A stretch of 64,000 bases of DNA from RGIG5612 sp045598285. GTDB lineage: Bacteria; Bacillota; Clostridia; Lachnospirales; Lachnospiraceae. The notes below the pieces were generated by a model. That model was not told where the DNA came from, did not search any database, and saw nothing but the letters and a program-made list of their open reading frames with translations. Numbering within the stretch: position 1 is the first letter of the stretch; the number at the start of each line of letters is the position of its first letter. The position numbers were made by a program, and so were the translations under genes. This document shows, piece after piece, positions 40,963 through 49,392 of the stretch. The stretch lies in the NCBI GenBank assembly GCA_045598285.1, contig JAZLLU010000002.1:1-64000 (forward strand), read 5' to 3'.

Positions 40963-43455
40963 ATGGACGAGCATATTTTTGACAAAATAGAAGAGGTAGA
41001 CCTTAAGCAGACTATGGAAAACTCGTACATCGATTATGCGATGAGCGTTATTGCTTCTAGAGCATTACCAGATGTTAGAGATGGACTTAAGCCTGTTCAA
41101 CGTCGTGTACTCTACTCTATGATTGAACTTAATAATGGACCGGATAAACCACACAGAAAATGTGCACGTATCGTCGGCGATACAATGGGTAAATACCATC
41201 CACATGGTGACTCATCTATCTACGGTGCGTTAGTAAACATGGCGCAGGAGTGGTCAACTAGATATCCTTTAGTTGATGGTCATGGAAACTTCGGTTCTGA
41301 AGATGGCGATGGGCCTGCGGCTATGCGTTATACAGAAGCTAGGCTCTCAAAAATTTCTATGGAGATGCTAGCTGATATAAATAAAGACACAGTTGACTTT
41401 GTTCCTAACTTTGACGAAACAGAAAAAGAACCTGTTGTTCTCCCTTCTCGCTACCCTAACCTTTTGGCGAATGGAACAACTGGTATTGCTGTTGGTATGG
41501 CAACAAATATTCCTCCTCATAACTTAGGAGAAATAATTGATGCTGTCGTTAAGATTATTGATGATAAGGTTGAAGGCGCAGAAACTACTATTGATGATGT
41601 AATGCAGATAGTAAAAGGACCGGACTTTCCTACCGGTGCAACAATCTTAGGACACAGAGGAATTGAAGAGGCTTATAGAACCGGACGTGGAAAAATTAAG
41701 ATTCGTGCCGTTACAGAAATTGAACCTATGGAAGGCGGAAAGAACAGAATTGTTGTTACAGAACTTCCCTTCTTAGTAAACAAAGCTAAACTCGTTGAGA
41801 AAATTGGTGAGTTGCACAGAGATAAAAAAATTGATGGCATCACAGATCTTCGTGACGAGACAGACCAAACGGGTACGCGTGTAATTATTGAACTTAGAAA
41901 AGACGTTAATCCAAATGTTGTCTTAAATCAATTATACAAACACACGCAGATGCAAGATAGCTTCGGCGTAATTATGCTTGCACTTATAAATAATGAGCCT
42001 AAGGTCTTTACTCTTTTAGAGATGCTTAAGGCTTACTTAAAACATCAAGAAGAAGTTGTTACAAGAAGAACAAAATATGACCTTAACAAAGCCGAAGAGC
42101 GTGAACATATTTTAGCAGGTCTTTTAATTGCACTTGATAATATAGACGAGGTTATAAAAATTGTTCGCGGCAGCAGAACAACTCAGGATGCAAAAGACGC
42201 ATTGTGTAAGAGGTTTGGACTTGATGATGTGCAAGCGCAAGCTATTGTAGATATGCGTATTAGAGCTCTTACTGGATTAGAAAGAGAAAAACTCGAAGAA
42301 GAAAGAGCTGAACTTTTAGAAAAAATAAAATATTACAAAGCCATCTTAGGTGACGAAAAACTTTTGCTTGGAGTAATCAAGGAAGAAATTATCGTACTTA
42401 AAGATAAATATGGCGATGAAAGAAGAACAACTATCGGAGTTGACGATGGAGAAATTGAAGATGAAGATTTAATTCCTGACGAAAGCACAGTTATTACAAT
42501 GACTCGCTTAGGATACGTTAAGAGAATGGATATCGATAACTTCAAGGCTCAAAACCGTGGAGGTAAAGGCATTAAAGGAATGCACACGATTGATGAAGAT
42601 GTAACAGATAGAATGTTTATTACAACAACTCATCATAAGATTTTATTCTTCACTAATACGGGGCGAGTGTTCTTGCTTAAAGCTTACCAAATTCCTGAAG
42701 CTTCCAGAACAGCTAGAGGAACAGCAATCGTTAACTTGCTTCAGCTTCAACCAGGAGAGGCTATTGCAACGGCTATGGTTTTAGAAGAAACAGAAGGTGA
42801 AGCAAATCTTCTTATGGCAACAAAGAAAGGAATGATTAAGAAGACTCCTCTTTCCGACTTTAACAATATTCGTCAAACAGGTATTATCGCAATCGGTCTT
42901 CGCGAAGACGATGAACTTATAGATGCGGATCTTACCGATGGTAAAAGAGAAATCGTCCTTATTTCTAGGGATGGTCACAGCATAAGATTTAACGAAGAAG
43001 AAGTTCGTCCAACAGGCCGTTCATCAATGGGCGTAACGGGAATGAAACTAATTGGCGAAGATGAAGTTATTACACTTGCTATTGACTCTCAAGGCGAATG
43101 TATTTTCTTTGCTACAGAAGGTGGTATGGGTAAACGTACTCGTTTCTCAGAATTTACTGCACAGCACCGTGGTGGCAAAGGCGTTCTTTGCTATAAACTT
43201 TCTGATAAGACAGGAAAACTCGTTGCCGCTAGTGCTGTTGACGAAGAAGACCAAGTTATGCTTATTACGAGCGAAGGCATTGTAATGCGTACAGCTGTAA
43301 ACGGCGTTTCAATAATTGGTCGCAACACAACGGGTGTTAAGATTATGAACATCGCTAAAGACGGCGACGTTAAGCTTGCCGGTATGGCTAGACTTCTTGC
43401 AGCATTCATTGAAGATGACAGCGAAGAAGCGGAAGTAGTTGAAGAAACGGAATAA
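40963..43455 (+). CDS. gyrA: DNA gyrase subunit A
   Basis: Cleavage and rejoining subunit. The 830 residues have the winged-helix catalytic site AMRYTEARL with Tyr123, the quinolone-contact helix at 79-92 (HPHGDSSIYGAL), and a C-terminal beta-pinwheel whose first blade carries the GyrA-box QNRGGKG. In the quinolone helix Ser84 is kept, but the acidic residue expected at the E. coli Asp87 position is Gly88 (codon 41224-41226). The acidic tail EDDSEEAEVVEETE is typical. AAGGAAGG precedes the ATG, 12 bases after gyrB. Confidence 0.98.
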   Translation: MDEHIFDKIEEVDLKQTMENSYIDYAMSVIASRALPDVRDGLKPVQRRVLYSMIELNNGPDKPHRKCARIVGDTMGKYHPHGDSSIYGALVNMAQEWSTRYPLVDGHGNFGSEDGDGPAAMRYTEARLSKISMEMLADINKDTVDFVPNFDETEKEPVVLPSRYPNLLANGTTGIAVGMATNIPPHNLGEIIDAVVKIIDDKVEGAETTIDDVMQIVKGPDFPTGATILGHRGIEEAYRTGRGKIKIRAVTEIEPMEGGKNRIVVTELPFLVNKAKLVEKIGELHRDKKIDGITDLRDETDQTGTRVIIELRKDVNPNVVLNQLYKHTQMQDSFGVIMLALINNEPKVFTLLEMLKAYLKHQEEVVTRRTKYDLNKAEEREHILAGLLIALDNIDEVIKIVRGSRTTQDAKDALCKRFGLDDVQAQAIVDMRIRALTGLEREKLEEERAELLEKIKYYKAILGDEKLLLGVIKEEIIVLKDKYGDERRTTIGVDDGEIEDEDLIPDESTVITMTRLGYVKRMDIDNFKAQNRGGKGIKGMHTIDEDVTDRMFITTTHHKILFFTNTGRVFLLKAYQIPEASRTARGTAIVNLLQLQPGEAIATAMVLEETEGEANLLMATKKGMIKKTPLSDFNNIRQTGIIAIGLREDDELIDADLTDGKREIVLISRDGHSIRFNEEEVRPTGRSSMGVTGMKLIGEDEVITLAIDSQGECIFFATEGGMGKRTRFSEFTAQHRGGKGVLCYKLSDKTGKLVAASAVDEEDQVMLITSEGIVMRTAVNGVSIIGRNTTGVKIMNIAKDGDVKLAGMARLLAAFIEDDSEEAEVVEETE

Positions 43456-43503
43456 ACATAAATATTATAAAAAGAATTTTTGAGAAAGTGAGGAAACAAA
43501 AAT

Positions 43504-43965
43504 ATGATAACCATTTTTTTACTTATTCTTATTTATTCAACATATTCAGTATCAAGAAAATTAGGAATGGAAGGATGGGAACTTTTTGTTCCAGGATATC
43601 GATTTTATAAACTTGTAGAAATTGCAACAGGAAATGGATGGCTTTGCTTTTTGCTTTTTATAGCAGCAATTCCAATTGCCGGATGGATTTTCCTAGTTGT
43701 TATTGCAATCGTTTGGGATGTCAAGATTTCTCAAAAAATTGCAAAATTATATAATGGCAATACGGCAGCAGTATTCTTTATTGGAATGTTCTATGTTCCA
43801 TGTCATGTATTTAAGGATGCTCCAAATTGTGATGATCCAATAAATAGAGCGATAACAAAATTGTTTGGATTAAAAAAAGAAGATACCGCAAGCATTGACG
43901 AAACCGAAAGTAAAGAAGATAACGTAACCGAAGAAAAAATAGAAAGTCCTGCAAACCAAGCTTAA
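43504..43965 (+). CDS. Small DUF5684-like membrane protein
   Basis: The 153 residues have three hydrophobic stretches (about 2-12, 44-70 and 82-98). The motif GMEGWELFVPGYRFYKLVEIA looks like the GWKALIPIYN pattern of DUF5684 proteins. The last 40 residues are soluble and acidic (KKEDTASIDETESKEDN). Ribosome site GTGAGGA precedes the start. It is followed 15 bases later by the SH3-domain protein, so the two probably form an operon, perhaps with gyrA. Function unknown. Confidence 0.7.
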   Translation: MITIFLLILIYSTYSVSRKLGMEGWELFVPGYRFYKLVEIATGNGWLCFLLFIAAIPIAGWIFLVVIAIVWDVKISQKIAKLYNGNTAAVFFIGMFYVPCHVFKDAPNCDDPINRAITKLFGLKKEDTASIDETESKEDNVTEEKIESPANQA

Positions 43966-43980
43966 AACAAAGGGGGAAAT

Positions 43981-45393
43981 ATGGCAGAAAGATTTGAAAA
44001 AATCAATGAGTTAAGTACGGCCAACACAGAAAAAGGACATCCTGTAAACGTTGAAGAAGGAAAAATTTTAAGAGACACCCAAACAGATGAAGTTCTTATT
44101 CAATTAAATCTTAGAAACACAGGCGATGAAAACTTAAAATCATGCACCGTTAAAGTAACGACGTATGATAGCAACAAGGAAGTAATTGAAGAGATTGACC
44201 GTGAATATAATGAAAAGTGTATTTTGCCAAATGAAACATTTGGGGTAACATCTCCAATATGGTTAAATAAAAGGCCAGATTCTTTTGATGCAGTTGTAAT
44301 AAAAATTGTAAAAGAGAAAAATGAGGTTGTAGAGGAACCAGTTGCAAATGAACCAGTTAAGGTTCAAGAGCCAAAAGAAAAACAAAAGCCAAAGAAAGCG
44401 CCAAAACAAAAGAAGAAAAAAGCAGGTGGTCTAATAGCGATCATAATTATTTTAGTAGTACTAATCGGCGCAGCAGCAGTTATTTATTTCATGCCACAGC
44501 TTGGAATTCGATGTATGATTTTTGGTCACAAGGTGACAGATACTTATATGATTGAAAAAGAGCCAACCTGCATAGAGGAAGGATTTAAACGAGGAATATG
44601 CGATGTTTGCGGCAAAGAAATGAAAAAAGAAAAAATAGAAAAAACGGGGCATGATTTTGAAGACGGATATTGCACTATTTGTGGCGAAAGAGATCCGGAT
44701 ATAAAATTTGTTGTAGGAACAACAACAGTAATGACCGTTGAACCATTGGAGGGATTAAATCTTAGAGAAAGCTCAACAACAGAATCAGAAAGAATCGGAT
44801 TTATGCCATATGGAACATATGTCGTTGTTAAAGAAAAGTCTGGCACATGGGTTAAAACAGTTAAATACGGAATGACGGGATGGTGCTCATCAGACTACTT
44901 GGTTTCCCCGCAAACAATGACATCAGTCACATGCACTGAAACGGAAATATTTACCGAAATGAAAGAGCATGTATTAGGAACTCTAGGAGGTTTAAAAGGA
45001 GAGTTTGGAGATAGTTTTACTAAGGGAGATATGGGTGAGAAATACATCACCTTTGGACCTCTCCCATATTTAAAATATTCAAAAGAAACAACTCCGATTT
45101 TATTCTTAATGGCTCGTATTGACGGAGTGCAAGGAGACAGTGGCGAAGATACTGATTTTATTAGAGCAACTGCATATGATTTGCCAGACACCGAACTGTT
45201 GCCAGGAATATATATAGGAGATACTCTTTCTGACATAGAAGGAAAAATTGGAACTACATTTTACGCAGAACAAATAGAGGACTACTCTGGCACAGCGCAC
45301 ACAAATTTTATAACATTTGTTGTAAATGACACAGTTGTAAAAATGTATTTTGATTCTGACACAGAAAAATTAATATTATTTGAGGTATATTAA
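43981..45393 (+). CDS. Membrane-anchored protein with SH3b domain and Cys-rich zinc-ribbon-like region
   Basis: Residues 1-105 form a beta-rich cytoplasmic domain, followed by a Lys-rich linker and one membrane helix (about 150-172). Outside there is a Cys region with ICDVCGKEM and YCTICGERD, a repeat type common in clostridial surface proteins, then an SH3b domain near 245-315 (LNLRESSTTESERIGFMPYG, GWCSSDYLV) that usually binds peptidoglycan. The C-terminal 150 residues are of unknown fold. GGGGGAAAT is the ribosome site. Orientation follows the positive-inside rule. A role at the cell envelope is likely; no enzyme motif is seen. Confidence 0.75.
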   Translation: MAERFEKINELSTANTEKGHPVNVEEGKILRDTQTDEVLIQLNLRNTGDENLKSCTVKVTTYDSNKEVIEEIDREYNEKCILPNETFGVTSPIWLNKRPDSFDAVVIKIVKEKNEVVEEPVANEPVKVQEPKEKQKPKKAPKQKKKKAGGLIAIIIILVVLIGAAAVIYFMPQLGIRCMIFGHKVTDTYMIEKEPTCIEEGFKRGICDVCGKEMKKEKIEKTGHDFEDGYCTICGERDPDIKFVVGTTTVMTVEPLEGLNLRESSTTESERIGFMPYGTYVVVKEKSGTWVKTVKYGMTGWCSSDYLVSPQTMTSVTCTETEIFTEMKEHVLGTLGGLKGEFGDSFTKGDMGEKYITFGPLPYLKYSKETTPILFLMARIDGVQGDSGEDTDFIRATAYDLPDTELLPGIYIGDTLSDIEGKIGTTFYAEQIEDYSGTAHTNFITFVVNDTVVKMYFDSDTEKLILFEVY

Positions 45394-45431
45394 AACTAAG
45401 TAGCTCCAAATAAAAATACCCACAAACAATA

Positions 45432-45475
45432 AAAATGCGAACCTATAAGCAATCTAAAAATAGGTTTGCATTTTA
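45432..45475 (+). terminator. Terminator after the SH3-domain gene
   Basis: AAAATGCGAACCTAT pairs with ATAGGTTTGCATTTT with one mismatch and a 13-base loop, followed by TTATTATT. It isolates the surface-protein gene downstream. Confidence 0.75.
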
Positions 45476-45480
45476 TTATT

Positions 45481-45658
45481 GTAACGCGAAGTTTGCGTCG
45501 CCTGCGCTGTGTGTGGGCGCGCGACACACTTCGCTAGTTACGGCAGCTAACTTTCGTTTGCCAACTGTCTTGGTTTATTAAAACGAAATTATAAAATTAC
45601 CAATGGTGCGTTTTTCTGCAAAAATTTTTTTGCTAAGGAGGTACTCAAAAGAACATTA
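45481..45658 (+). repeat. Degenerate, shortened relative of the 15.2-kb long-TIR element
   Basis: Bases 45486-45554 match 15183-15251 (left terminal repeat) at roughly 58 of 69 positions, keeping the hairpin GCGAAG...CTTCGC with extra GTAAC/GTTAC pairing outside. CTAAGGAGGTACTCAAAAG at 45634-45652 matches the inner edge of the right repeat. The interior is reduced to about 80 bases. The 45394-45894 gap contains a terminator, this repeat, a promoter with a poly-G spacer and two small palindromes. Confidence 0.7.
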
Positions 45659-45680
45659 TGAAAAGAGTGTTCTTTTTTTG
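45649..45680 (+). terminator. AAAGAACA hairpin with T run
   Basis: AAAAGAACATT and AGTGTTCTTTT flank about nine bases, followed by T residues. A close relative is at 46887-46924. Confidence 0.5.
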
Positions 45681-45707
45681 TGTGTACTGTTTGACAAAAA
45701 GAGGTGT

Positions 45708-45736
45708 TTGACAAAGTGGGGGGGGTAGTTTATGCT
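45708..45736 (+). promoter_or_regulatory. Promoter with G8 tract in the spacer
   Basis: TTGACA (45708-45713) and TATGCT (45731-45736) are exactly 17 bases apart, and the spacer contains eight consecutive G (45718-45725). A second TTGACA lies 17 bases upstream (45691). Gain or loss of a G would change spacer length. Downstream are an inverted repeat (45744-45779) and a leader hairpin CAATATCT/AGATATTG (45842-45863). Confidence 0.6.
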
Positions 45737-45894
45737 AACAATGTATATTGTGTATTAAAGTAACACAGAACACAATATATGTATTTTGTCTAGAAATATT
45801 TAAGATCCACCCAGGGCCTTAAATGTTTCGTTTGCGTACAGCAATATCTTTTAATAGATATTGAAAGACACAATTTTAAGAGAGGATGAAAAGA

Positions 45895-46707
45895 ATGAAA
45901 AAAATGAAGAAAAAAATAACCACATTAATTGCCGGCGCTGTTTTAGTTGCAGCAATGGTAATAGGAATGGCGGGCAGCGCTTTGGCTGGCGAAGATACGC
46001 CAACTCTAAGCGGAACTATTAATTACGACAAACTCAAAACGATAACACTTAATGATACGTATTATGATGTTTGTAAAATATTGTTTGAAAACAATAGCGC
46101 AGAGTATTCGAAAACAATAGGAACAATAAAGGATACTGATTTACTCGCGGAATTCTTAAATGACGATTTTGCGGATTTAGAATGCACATATTACGAACCA
46201 ACAATAGAATTTTATTATGCTAAGTGGGATGAGCTAGTGAAGCTTAAGGATGTCAAAGATAAAGATACGGATACGAAATATGCGTGGGAGTTTCTTAATA
46301 GAAAAGTTGACAAGGATACCATAATTAAATTTGGATACGTTACAACTTTTGAAGGCGAAAATAATCCTATACAAAAAGATGATGACATAGTTACATATGT
46401 TAATGGAAAAGAAGTGGAGCATGAAGTGTTCAAAGGAGCTACTGGATGGGATAAATGGGAAGAAGCCCTAGGAACAGACAAAGCAGTAGGATTAGAAGTT
46501 TATGATCAGATTATCTACCCGGACGAAAATTTCCCACCTATTACCTACGCATACTTTAATGTTGGTAAAATCGGCGATGTTTTATCACCTGAAAATCCAC
46601 AAACATCTGATTCTAACAACACAATGATTTGGTTTTCTCTTTTAGGAATTGCTGTTTTAGCAGGTACTAGCACAGTAATTTATAGAAAAGCAAGAAAGAA
46701 CAACTAG
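45895..46707 (+). CDS. Secreted surface protein with sortase-like C-terminal signal
   Basis: From ATG 45895 the 270-residue protein has a signal peptide (KKMKKKITTLIAGAVLVAAM, cut near SALA-GED), an acidic mature part of about 200 residues without a known domain, and a C-terminal signal: NPQTS, a hydrophobic helix (MIWFSLLGIAVLAG) and a basic tail RKARKNN. NPQT-type motifs are used by class B sortases; no sortase gene is in the window. The ATG at 45886 touches the ribosome site AGAGG, whereas 45895 is correctly spaced, so I use the latter. Function unknown; adhesion is a guess. Confidence 0.75.
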   Translation: MKKMKKKITTLIAGAVLVAAMVIGMAGSALAGEDTPTLSGTINYDKLKTITLNDTYYDVCKILFENNSAEYSKTIGTIKDTDLLAEFLNDDFADLECTYYEPTIEFYYAKWDELVKLKDVKDKDTDTKYAWEFLNRKVDKDTIIKFGYVTTFEGENNPIQKDDDIVTYVNGKEVEHEVFKGATGWDKWEEALGTDKAVGLEVYDQIIYPDENFPPITYAYFNVGKIGDVLSPENPQTSDSNNTMIWFSLLGIAVLAGTSTVIYRKARKNN

Positions 46708-46774
46708 ATAATTAAAAAATTAAAATTATTATCCTATTATTAAAAACGCAAATAAAAATACAAAATACAAATAC

Positions 46775-46804
46775 AAAATCGGCAGCGAAAAGCTGCCGAT
46801 TTTT
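46775..46804. terminator. Terminator after the surface-protein gene
   Basis: AAAATCGGCAGC pairs perfectly with GCTGCCGATTTT around a GAAAA loop. It can work in both directions. Confidence 0.85.
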
Positions 46805-46886
46805 AAGTAAAGTAATGCAAGACCAACGAACCTTAAATAAACATGTACCGCAAAGCAAAAAAGTAAAATTTTTATAAAATTGCACA

Positions 46887-46924
46887 AAAAAAGAACATTA
46901 TAAAAAAATATTGTTCTTTTTTTT
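46887..46924 (+). terminator. AAAGAACA hairpin with T8 run, overlapping a promoter
   Basis: AAAAAAAGAACA and TGTTCTTTTTTT enclose about 15 AT-rich bases. Its right arm contains the -35 box of the next gene (46911-46916). Confidence 0.6.
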
Positions 46925-46939
46925 GAGGTCACATATAAT
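46911..46939 (+). promoter_or_regulatory. Promoter of the PocR/AraC regulator gene
   Basis: TTGTTC (46911-46916) and TATAAT (46934-46939) are 17 bases apart. The 46708-46984 gap otherwise has only the two terminators listed. Confidence 0.65.
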
Positions 46940-46984
46940 ATTTTTACAAAAATCTAAAAATTGTGGAAGGAATGGTAGTTTGTT

Positions 46985-48205
46985 ATGGACAAGACTCTCA
47001 AAGATCAGGCACTAAAATACGCAAAGCATTTCGATGCGGTCTTAGAAATACCATGTTCCGTTGTAGATTTGGCAAACAAAGAGATAGAAACAGACAGGGG
47101 CGATAAGTGCATTGGCGTTTGCAAGCATTGCCCGCATAAAGAATGCCAAGGATACGAGCAGTTTTCTTACGGATGCAAGGAAGCGTATAGGTGGGACGGC
47201 CTTTATACATTTCATTGCCATCAGGAGATGGTTCTTATATGTACATCAATTACAAATGAAAAAGGTGATTTGGCAGGAGGTCTTGTTATTGGACCTATTT
47301 GTCTCGACAACAAAGAGGAACTTCTTTCACAAGCGACATCAAAAAATTATAAAAAAGCATTAGAAGAAATTAAAGAACTTGAGCCAGCAAAGATTCAAGG
47401 AATTGCTGAGCTGTTGGCAGGGATTTCGGGTTCAATTTCAGACCTATCACATGGAAAGGCTGGCAGATATTTCTATCGTCAAGAAAGTTTGTTAAATGCA
47501 ATGTATGTTGAGAAGATGAAAGAAAGCGAGACTTCAGATTATTACACCTACCCTATCGCAATTGAAAGAAAACTTCGTACGGCCGTAAGAAGTAGAGATA
47601 AAGAAGGATCGCAAACATTGCTTAATCAGATTCTTGCAAACATTTATGTTTCAAACAACAATAATTTAGAAGCAATAAAGCCTAGAATCACAGAACTTAT
47701 CGTTGTAATATCGAGAGCGGCTGTTGATGCGGGAGCGGATATAAATGAAATCTTTTTGATTAACGAAAACTTCACGCAAAACATTGAAGAGTTCACGAGC
47801 CTTGAAGGCTTAAGTGCGTGGGTGTCAAATATGCTTCAAAGATTTATTTCTTTCACATTCGAATTCGACAAGGTTAAACATGCAGATGCAGTTTATAAAG
47901 TAATTGAGTATATAAAAGCAAATTATAGAAAGCACTTAACGCTTGAGGAAATTGCAGCAAGCACATACCTTAGCAAAACATACCTTAGCTCACTTTTTAA
48001 AAAAGAAACGGGCTACAGCATTTCAGAATATATCAACATAGTAAGAATTGATAGAAGCAAATCACTTCTATTAGAAGAGAACTTAAGCATAATTGAAATT
48101 GCAAATCTTTGCGGCTTCGAAGATCAAAGTTACTTCACAAAGGTCTTCAAAAACATAGTTGGTATTACACCTAAAAAGTATCGCGAAAACCGTGGTAGGC
48201 AATAA
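46985..48205 (+). CDS. AraC-family regulator with N-terminal PocR sensory domain
   Basis: Residues about 5-165 form a PocR-type ligand domain with a Cys-rich loop (CIGVCKHCPHKECQGYEQFSYGCKEAYRW). The C-terminal hundred residues are a double helix-turn-helix of AraC type (LTLEEIAASTYLSKTYLSSLFKKE; LSIIEIANLCGFEDQSYFTKVFKN, then ITPKKYR). PocR domains in related proteins sense small metabolites such as propanediol. It sits alone, just upstream of the Tad operon, and is a candidate regulator of it. AAGGAATGG precedes the ATG by about ten bases. Confidence 0.88.
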   Translation: MDKTLKDQALKYAKHFDAVLEIPCSVVDLANKEIETDRGDKCIGVCKHCPHKECQGYEQFSYGCKEAYRWDGLYTFHCHQEMVLICTSITNEKGDLAGGLVIGPICLDNKEELLSQATSKNYKKALEEIKELEPAKIQGIAELLAGISGSISDLSHGKAGRYFYRQESLLNAMYVEKMKESETSDYYTYPIAIERKLRTAVRSRDKEGSQTLLNQILANIYVSNNNNLEAIKPRITELIVVISRAAVDAGADINEIFLINENFTQNIEEFTSLEGLSAWVSNMLQRFISFTFEFDKVKHADAVYKVIEYIKANYRKHLTLEEIAASTYLSKTYLSSLFKKETGYSISEYINIVRIDRSKSLLLEENLSIIEIANLCGFEDQSYFTKVFKNIVGITPKKYRENRGRQ

Positions 48206-48291
48206 AAATAGAACATTATCAGTATATGAAAAACAAATTTTGTCATACAAAACAGGCAAAAAAGTTTTACAGAAAAACTTAAAAATTCGTG

Positions 48292-48320
48292 TTGACAAAA
48301 GAGTTTTCAAAGCATAAAAT
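48292..48320 (+). promoter_or_regulatory. Promoter of the Tad operon
   Basis: TTGACA (48292-48297) and TAAAAT (48315-48320) are 17 bases apart. The expected start near 48327 lies inside the left arm of the terminator 48323-48356. Confidence 0.75.
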
Positions 48321-48322
48321 CC

Positions 48323-48356
48323 AAGGCACACCTCAAATCTGAGGCGTGCCTTTTTT
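48323..48356 (+). terminator. Terminator of the AraC gene, overlapping the Tad transcription start
   Basis: AAGGCACACCTCA pairs with TGAGGCGTGCCTT with one mismatch and an AATC loop, followed by T6. Transcripts begun at the Tad promoter would lack the base of the left arm. Confidence 0.8.
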
Positions 48357-48455
48357 CTAAAATTTCTCATGAATCGAGAGAAAGTATTCTTAGAAAAATC
48401 CATATATAAAAAAGCCCTCCTGCTCGCGCAAGGAAGATATAGTAAAGGAGTGTTT

Positions 48456-49379
48456 ATGGCAAAGACACATTTAGCTGTCTATGACGAAAGCCAAAGTTAT
48501 GTTGATCGTTTTATTAATTATTCAAAAAAGCGACTTGGCATAAAAGATGCAATCATAGGCTTTACGGACACAGATGCACTAATCAATTATTTGCAGAAAA
48601 ATAAAATAAAGATTTTGTTGATTTCGGAAGAAGAATGGGTTAGGAAAAAAACAGATCCAGAAATCATCAATGAAAAAATAATTGAAACACAAAACGTTGA
48701 AAAACTAATTTATCTTGGAGAACGAAAAAATTCTAGAAGCAAACTCTTGCATATCAACAAGTACCAGTCAATGAATAAAATTCTAAACGAGGTTGAAGAG
48801 TTGATGGATGCAAAAGATATCGAAGAACAATTTGATGCGGAGGCGGAGATATTTGGGATTTATGCTCCGAATAGCAGTTCAAAGGTAAAAGGGTTTGCAT
48901 ACAATATTTGCGAAACACTCGCACAAAACAGAAAAGTTTTATATATCAATCTTGAAAGATTTTCGGGAATAAACACGAAATTAAAAATATCTAAAGATTC
49001 TAGCATTTCTAATTTGATTTATTTCTACAAAACAAATCCAAAAAAATTAAGAGAAGGATTGGAAGATACAAAGATACAAGCCAATGGTTTTGATATTTTA
49101 ACAGCCCCACTTGATATGAGCGATATAGATGAAATCGATCTTGATGATTGGAAATATTTTATGAATGCAATTGCAATTGCCGGCGAGTATCAAGTGATAG
49201 TTATAGATATGTATGAAGCTTTTAATAATTTAGAACCGATATTTTCGATGTGCAAGAAAGTTTATATGCCGCTTACAGGTGGCAAGGATGAAAGGGAAAA
49301 GGTTTATGAATTTAAAGAATATTTTGAAATTCGTAATCGTACCGACTTGTTAAAGAAAATATCAGGCGCACAAATTTAA
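48456..49379 (+). CDS. tadZ: TadZ/CpaE-like pilus-localization protein with degenerate ATPase site
   Basis: The 307-residue form starts at ATG 48456 behind AAAGGAG; the frame opens at 48369 but that ATG has no ribosome site. Residues 1-120 look like a receiver-like domain without clear phospho-acceptor. Residues 130-300 resemble a MinD/CpaE P-loop fold: GIYAPNSSSKVKGFAYNICETLAQ, VLYINLERFSG and YQVIVIDMYEAF. The P-loop glycines are replaced, as in other TadZ proteins, so ATP turnover is doubtful. It is the first gene of the Tad operon and probably places the machine at the pole or membrane. Confidence 0.8.
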   Translation: MAKTHLAVYDESQSYVDRFINYSKKRLGIKDAIIGFTDTDALINYLQKNKIKILLISEEEWVRKKTDPEIINEKIIETQNVEKLIYLGERKNSRSKLLHINKYQSMNKILNEVEELMDAKDIEEQFDAEAEIFGIYAPNSSSKVKGFAYNICETLAQNRKVLYINLERFSGINTKLKISKDSSISNLIYFYKTNPKKLREGLEDTKIQANGFDILTAPLDMSDIDEIDLDDWKYFMNAIAIAGEYQVIVIDMYEAFNNLEPIFSMCKKVYMPLTGGKDEREKVYEFKEYFEIRNRTDLLKKISGAQI

Positions 49380-49392
49380 TAAAGGAGGCGAC

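Noticed and set aside
48369..48455. N-terminal extension of TadZ from ATG 48369
   Set aside because: No ribosome site there; AAAGGAG before 48456 and the protein pattern support the later start.
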